Source: Pseudorhodobacter antarcticus
GTDB lineage: Bacteria > Pseudomonadota > Alphaproteobacteria > Rhodobacterales > Rhodobacteraceae
Direction of reading: 5' to 3'
Assembly: GCF_900110135.1 (NCBI RefSeq)
Contig: NZ_FOCO01000018.1
Span: 1 to 64,000 of the forward strand
DNA: 64,000 bases
Below are positions 62,423-64,000 of the stretch, in pieces (position 1 is the stretch's first letter; every line of letters begins with the position of its first letter). Under the pieces are notes generated by a model. The model was not told the DNA's origin. It ran no database searches and was given only the letters and a program-made list of their open reading frames with translations. The position numbers and the translations under genes were made by a program.

Positions 62423-62455
62423 AAAGGCCGCCCTCGTACCCCGAGCGCGGCCTTT
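62423..62455. terminator. Terminator between the DUF1127 gene and the next gene
   Basis: AAAGGCCGC (62423-62431) and GCGGCCTTT (62447-62455) form a perfect 9-bp stem with a 15-nt loop, flanked by A on the left and T-rich sequence on the right, so it serves both convergent genes. Confidence 0.85.
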
Positions 62456-62482
62456 CGCTTTTCCAATCCAAATTCTAATCCG

Positions 62483-62836
62483 TTACCGCAGCGATGTCAG
62501 GCTTTCACGGATCGCCCCGGCCACCCAGCGCGTCGCCGGATCGGCCTGCATAATCGCAGCCCCCAGCCGGTCAAACCCCTGCCCGTTTTGCAATTCGCTC
62601 ACCCGCGCCTCATAGGTCTGCGGGCCAACAAAATAATACACAGTGCCTTTCAGCGCGATGCCCGCCAAAATGATAAAAGCGATCGGAAAGATCAGCTTGA
62701 TCCGGGTCGCGCGCGGCGTCCGCCGGTAATCTGCCCGGCTCAACAATCCCGCAGCGACAAAGCCTTGGCCACGCGCATGCGCTTTGTTCAATCGCCCCAC
62801 GCGCTCGTAAAAGTCCTGAATATTAGGGTCAAACAT
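62483..62836 (-). CDS. Small single-pass membrane protein of unknown function
   Basis: 117 residues from ATG 62836 (MFDPNIQDFYERVGRLNKAH). A charged N-terminal cytoplasmic part (with LLSRADYRRTPRATRIKLIF) leads to one membrane helix (IFPIAFIILAGIALKGTVYY, about 60-80) and a C-terminal outer part ending VAGAIRESLTSLR. The FDPxIQxFYERVGR opening recurs in Rhodobacterales proteins of unknown role; I am relying on memory for that. ATG 62869 would add 11 residues (MARRRHGLDGY) and is an alternative with a weaker ribosome site. Convergent with DUF1127. Confidence 0.65.
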   Translation of the reverse strand: MFDPNIQDFYERVGRLNKAHARGQGFVAAGLLSRADYRRTPRATRIKLIFPIAFIILAGIALKGTVYYFVGPQTYEARVSELQNGQGFDRLGAAIMQADPATRWVAGAIRESLTSLR

Positions 62837-62953
62837 ATAACCATCCAAACCGTGCCTACGTCTGGCCATAAAGCCATAAGATCTTGGCAAAACTTGGACA
62901 AAACCGCGAGAAATGAACCCTAAATGGCCTTGTTCTCGCCTCAATTGGCCCGA

Positions 62954-63832
62954 TTAAGTCCGGCGCAGCACCAATGCCGACCATTCACCCAAATCTTCAC
63001 GCGAAACGGAAACAAACCCCTGTGCATGATACGCCGCCTCAATCGATTCGGCCTGCACCACCAGCAGCCCCGACAAAATACACAGCCCATCCTCGGCAAT
63101 ATATTTCGCCATATCCGGGGCCAGTTCGACCAACGGGCCTTTCAAGATATTGGCAAACACCAAATCAAACGGGGCCGCGTCGCGCAGGCGCGGATGCGCA
63201 AACCCCGCCGCCTCCAAACATTCCACCCGGCCGTCCAGATCATTGATCGACATATTGGCCCGCGCCACATCCACCGCCACTTGGTCAATATCGCTCGCTA
63301 TCACCAGCGCATCGGGCAACACCCGCGCCGCCGCCAGCGCCAACACGGCCGTTCCGCAGCCAATATCGGCCACCCGCGACGGCGCAAATCCAGTGTCAAT
63401 CAAGCGATCAAACGCGCGCAAACAGCCCAGCGTTGTGCCGTGATGCCCCGTGCCAAACGCCACTGTCGCCTCAATCTGCAACGGCACGCGCCCTGCCTCG
63501 GTCGGCACTTTATCCGCGTCATGGCTGCCATAGACAAAAAACCGACCCGCCTCCACCGGGGCCAATTCGCGGCGCACATGCGCCACCCAATCCACCTCCG
63601 GCAGTTCAGATATCGCAAAGGGTTTTGCGTCAAAGGCCACTGCCAGCACTTCCAGCGTCACCAAATCCGGCGCTTCCAGAAAATACGCGCCCACTTCCCA
63701 CAGCCCGCTGCCGTCCTCAATCTCGAACACGCCCACGCCTGTCGGCTCCGGCTCCATCCGTTCCATCGCTTCAGCCAGCGCTTCGGCGGCGTCTTGGCCT
63801 TCCAATGTGGTCAGGGCGGTATAGGTGGGCAT
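62954..63832 (-). CDS. prmA: Ribosomal protein L11 methyltransferase
   Basis: 292 residues. The N-terminal substrate-recognition domain begins MPTYTALTTLEGQDAAEALA. The SAM domain has SRVADIGCGTAVLALAAARV (motif I), VIASDIDQVAVDVARANMSI, and the NPPY-type catalytic block as DLVFANILKGPLVELAPDMA (NILxxPL). VAFGTGHHGTTLGCLRAFDR is the PrmA signature ahead of motif I. It trimethylates ribosomal protein uL11. The gene is followed 9 bp later by the start region of the small membrane protein frame; transcription is from the right. Confidence 0.94.
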   Translation of the reverse strand: MPTYTALTTLEGQDAAEALAEAMERMEPEPTGVGVFEIEDGSGLWEVGAYFLEAPDLVTLEVLAVAFDAKPFAISELPEVDWVAHVRRELAPVEAGRFFVYGSHDADKVPTEAGRVPLQIEATVAFGTGHHGTTLGCLRAFDRLIDTGFAPSRVADIGCGTAVLALAAARVLPDALVIASDIDQVAVDVARANMSINDLDGRVECLEAAGFAHPRLRDAAPFDLVFANILKGPLVELAPDMAKYIAEDGLCILSGLLVVQAESIEAAYHAQGFVSVSREDLGEWSALVLRRT

Positions 63833-63884
63833 CGCAAAACCTCCGGTTCAAACTGCCAGCGGCCTAGCCCTGCCGGCATCCAGC

Positions 63885-64000
63885 GTCAAGCCGCAAGGCT
63901 GCGCGCCGCCCGCCGGGCCGAGAAAATCGTCTCGTTCCCGTCGTCCGGCTCATCCGGGACCAACAGCGCCAGCAGCATCGAAATCAATGCCAGCACAGCC
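63885..64000 (-). CDS. C-terminal end of an unknown membrane protein (runs off the right edge)
   Basis: On the minus strand the frame is open from the window edge to TGA at 63885-63887. It encodes about 38 residues: a hydrophobic stretch VLALISMLLALLVPDEPD, then GNETIFSARRAARSLAA. This looks like the last membrane helix and short tail of a membrane protein. It is too short to assign. It lies 52 bp upstream of prmA on the same strand. Confidence 0.5.

Overview
The window looks like the chromosome of an alphaproteobacterium of the order Rhodobacterales (Roseobacter-type). Grounds: a class I lysyl-tRNA synthetase instead of the usual class II enzyme, a short RNase E/G next to maf, infA and yacG, a ruvCAB block upstream of ybgC-tolQRAB-pal-cpoB-tilS-ftsH, DUF1127 and DUF4864 proteins, and GC-rich codon use. 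I cannot name the genus from sequence alone.

Layout. Positions 1-5443 are the end of an accessory island lying against tRNA-Phe: the right end of an IS5-family element, a serine recombinase gene cut after about 46 codons, an unrecognised 320-residue HTH-containing protein, a secreted pentapeptide-repeat protein, an XRE regulator with a 60-residue partner, and an AlpA-type regulator. More than half of it is non-coding or debris and no integrase is visible. From 5444 on, gene density is high and the genes are mostly core: tRNA-Phe, yacG, rng, maf, infA and aspS (minus strand); carB; a sulfotransferase; an RhlE-type helicase; a phage-type regulator; thymidine kinase; an EamA transporter; an acyl-CoA ligase; a group of small unknowns; a decaying PIN-domain locus; a PCu(A)C copper chaperone; rpmB; lysK; dacB; nadD; and ettA.

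Positions 29.3-35.7 kb combine an envelope-sugar block (UDP-glucuronate epimerase, galE, kdsD, kdsB) with a REP-associated tyrosine transposase (RAYT). The RAYT is flanked by inverted REP palindromes and three more copies lie elsewhere in the window. Positions 35.7-49.5 kb hold transporters (EamA, LysE with a divergent LysR, MFS, SLC13 with RCK domains), yebC, a YmdB-type phosphoesterase, the lhr2-pdeM DNA-damage pair, folD, chorismate mutase, a probable 28-residue membrane microprotein, a MOSC protein and a trans-aconitate methyltransferase.

Positions 49.6-62 kb are the envelope and recombination block on the minus strand, read as ruvC-ruvA-ruvB, an unknown gene, then ybgC-tolQ-tolR-tolA-tolB-pal-cpoB-tilS-ftsH. 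Several neighbours are translationally coupled by ATGA or 1-nt overlaps. The window ends with a DUF1127 protein, a small membrane protein, prmA and the 3' end of an unknown membrane protein.

The most distinctive signal is the RAYT/REP system: five 27-bp copies with a GTAG foot, two of which supply the stop codon of the adjacent gene. Other items worth checking are a second dispersed repeat (core TTTTAGGTATTT..GCCAAG), the microprotein, the phage-type regulator with a palindrome over its promoter region, and the remnant recombination genes of the island.
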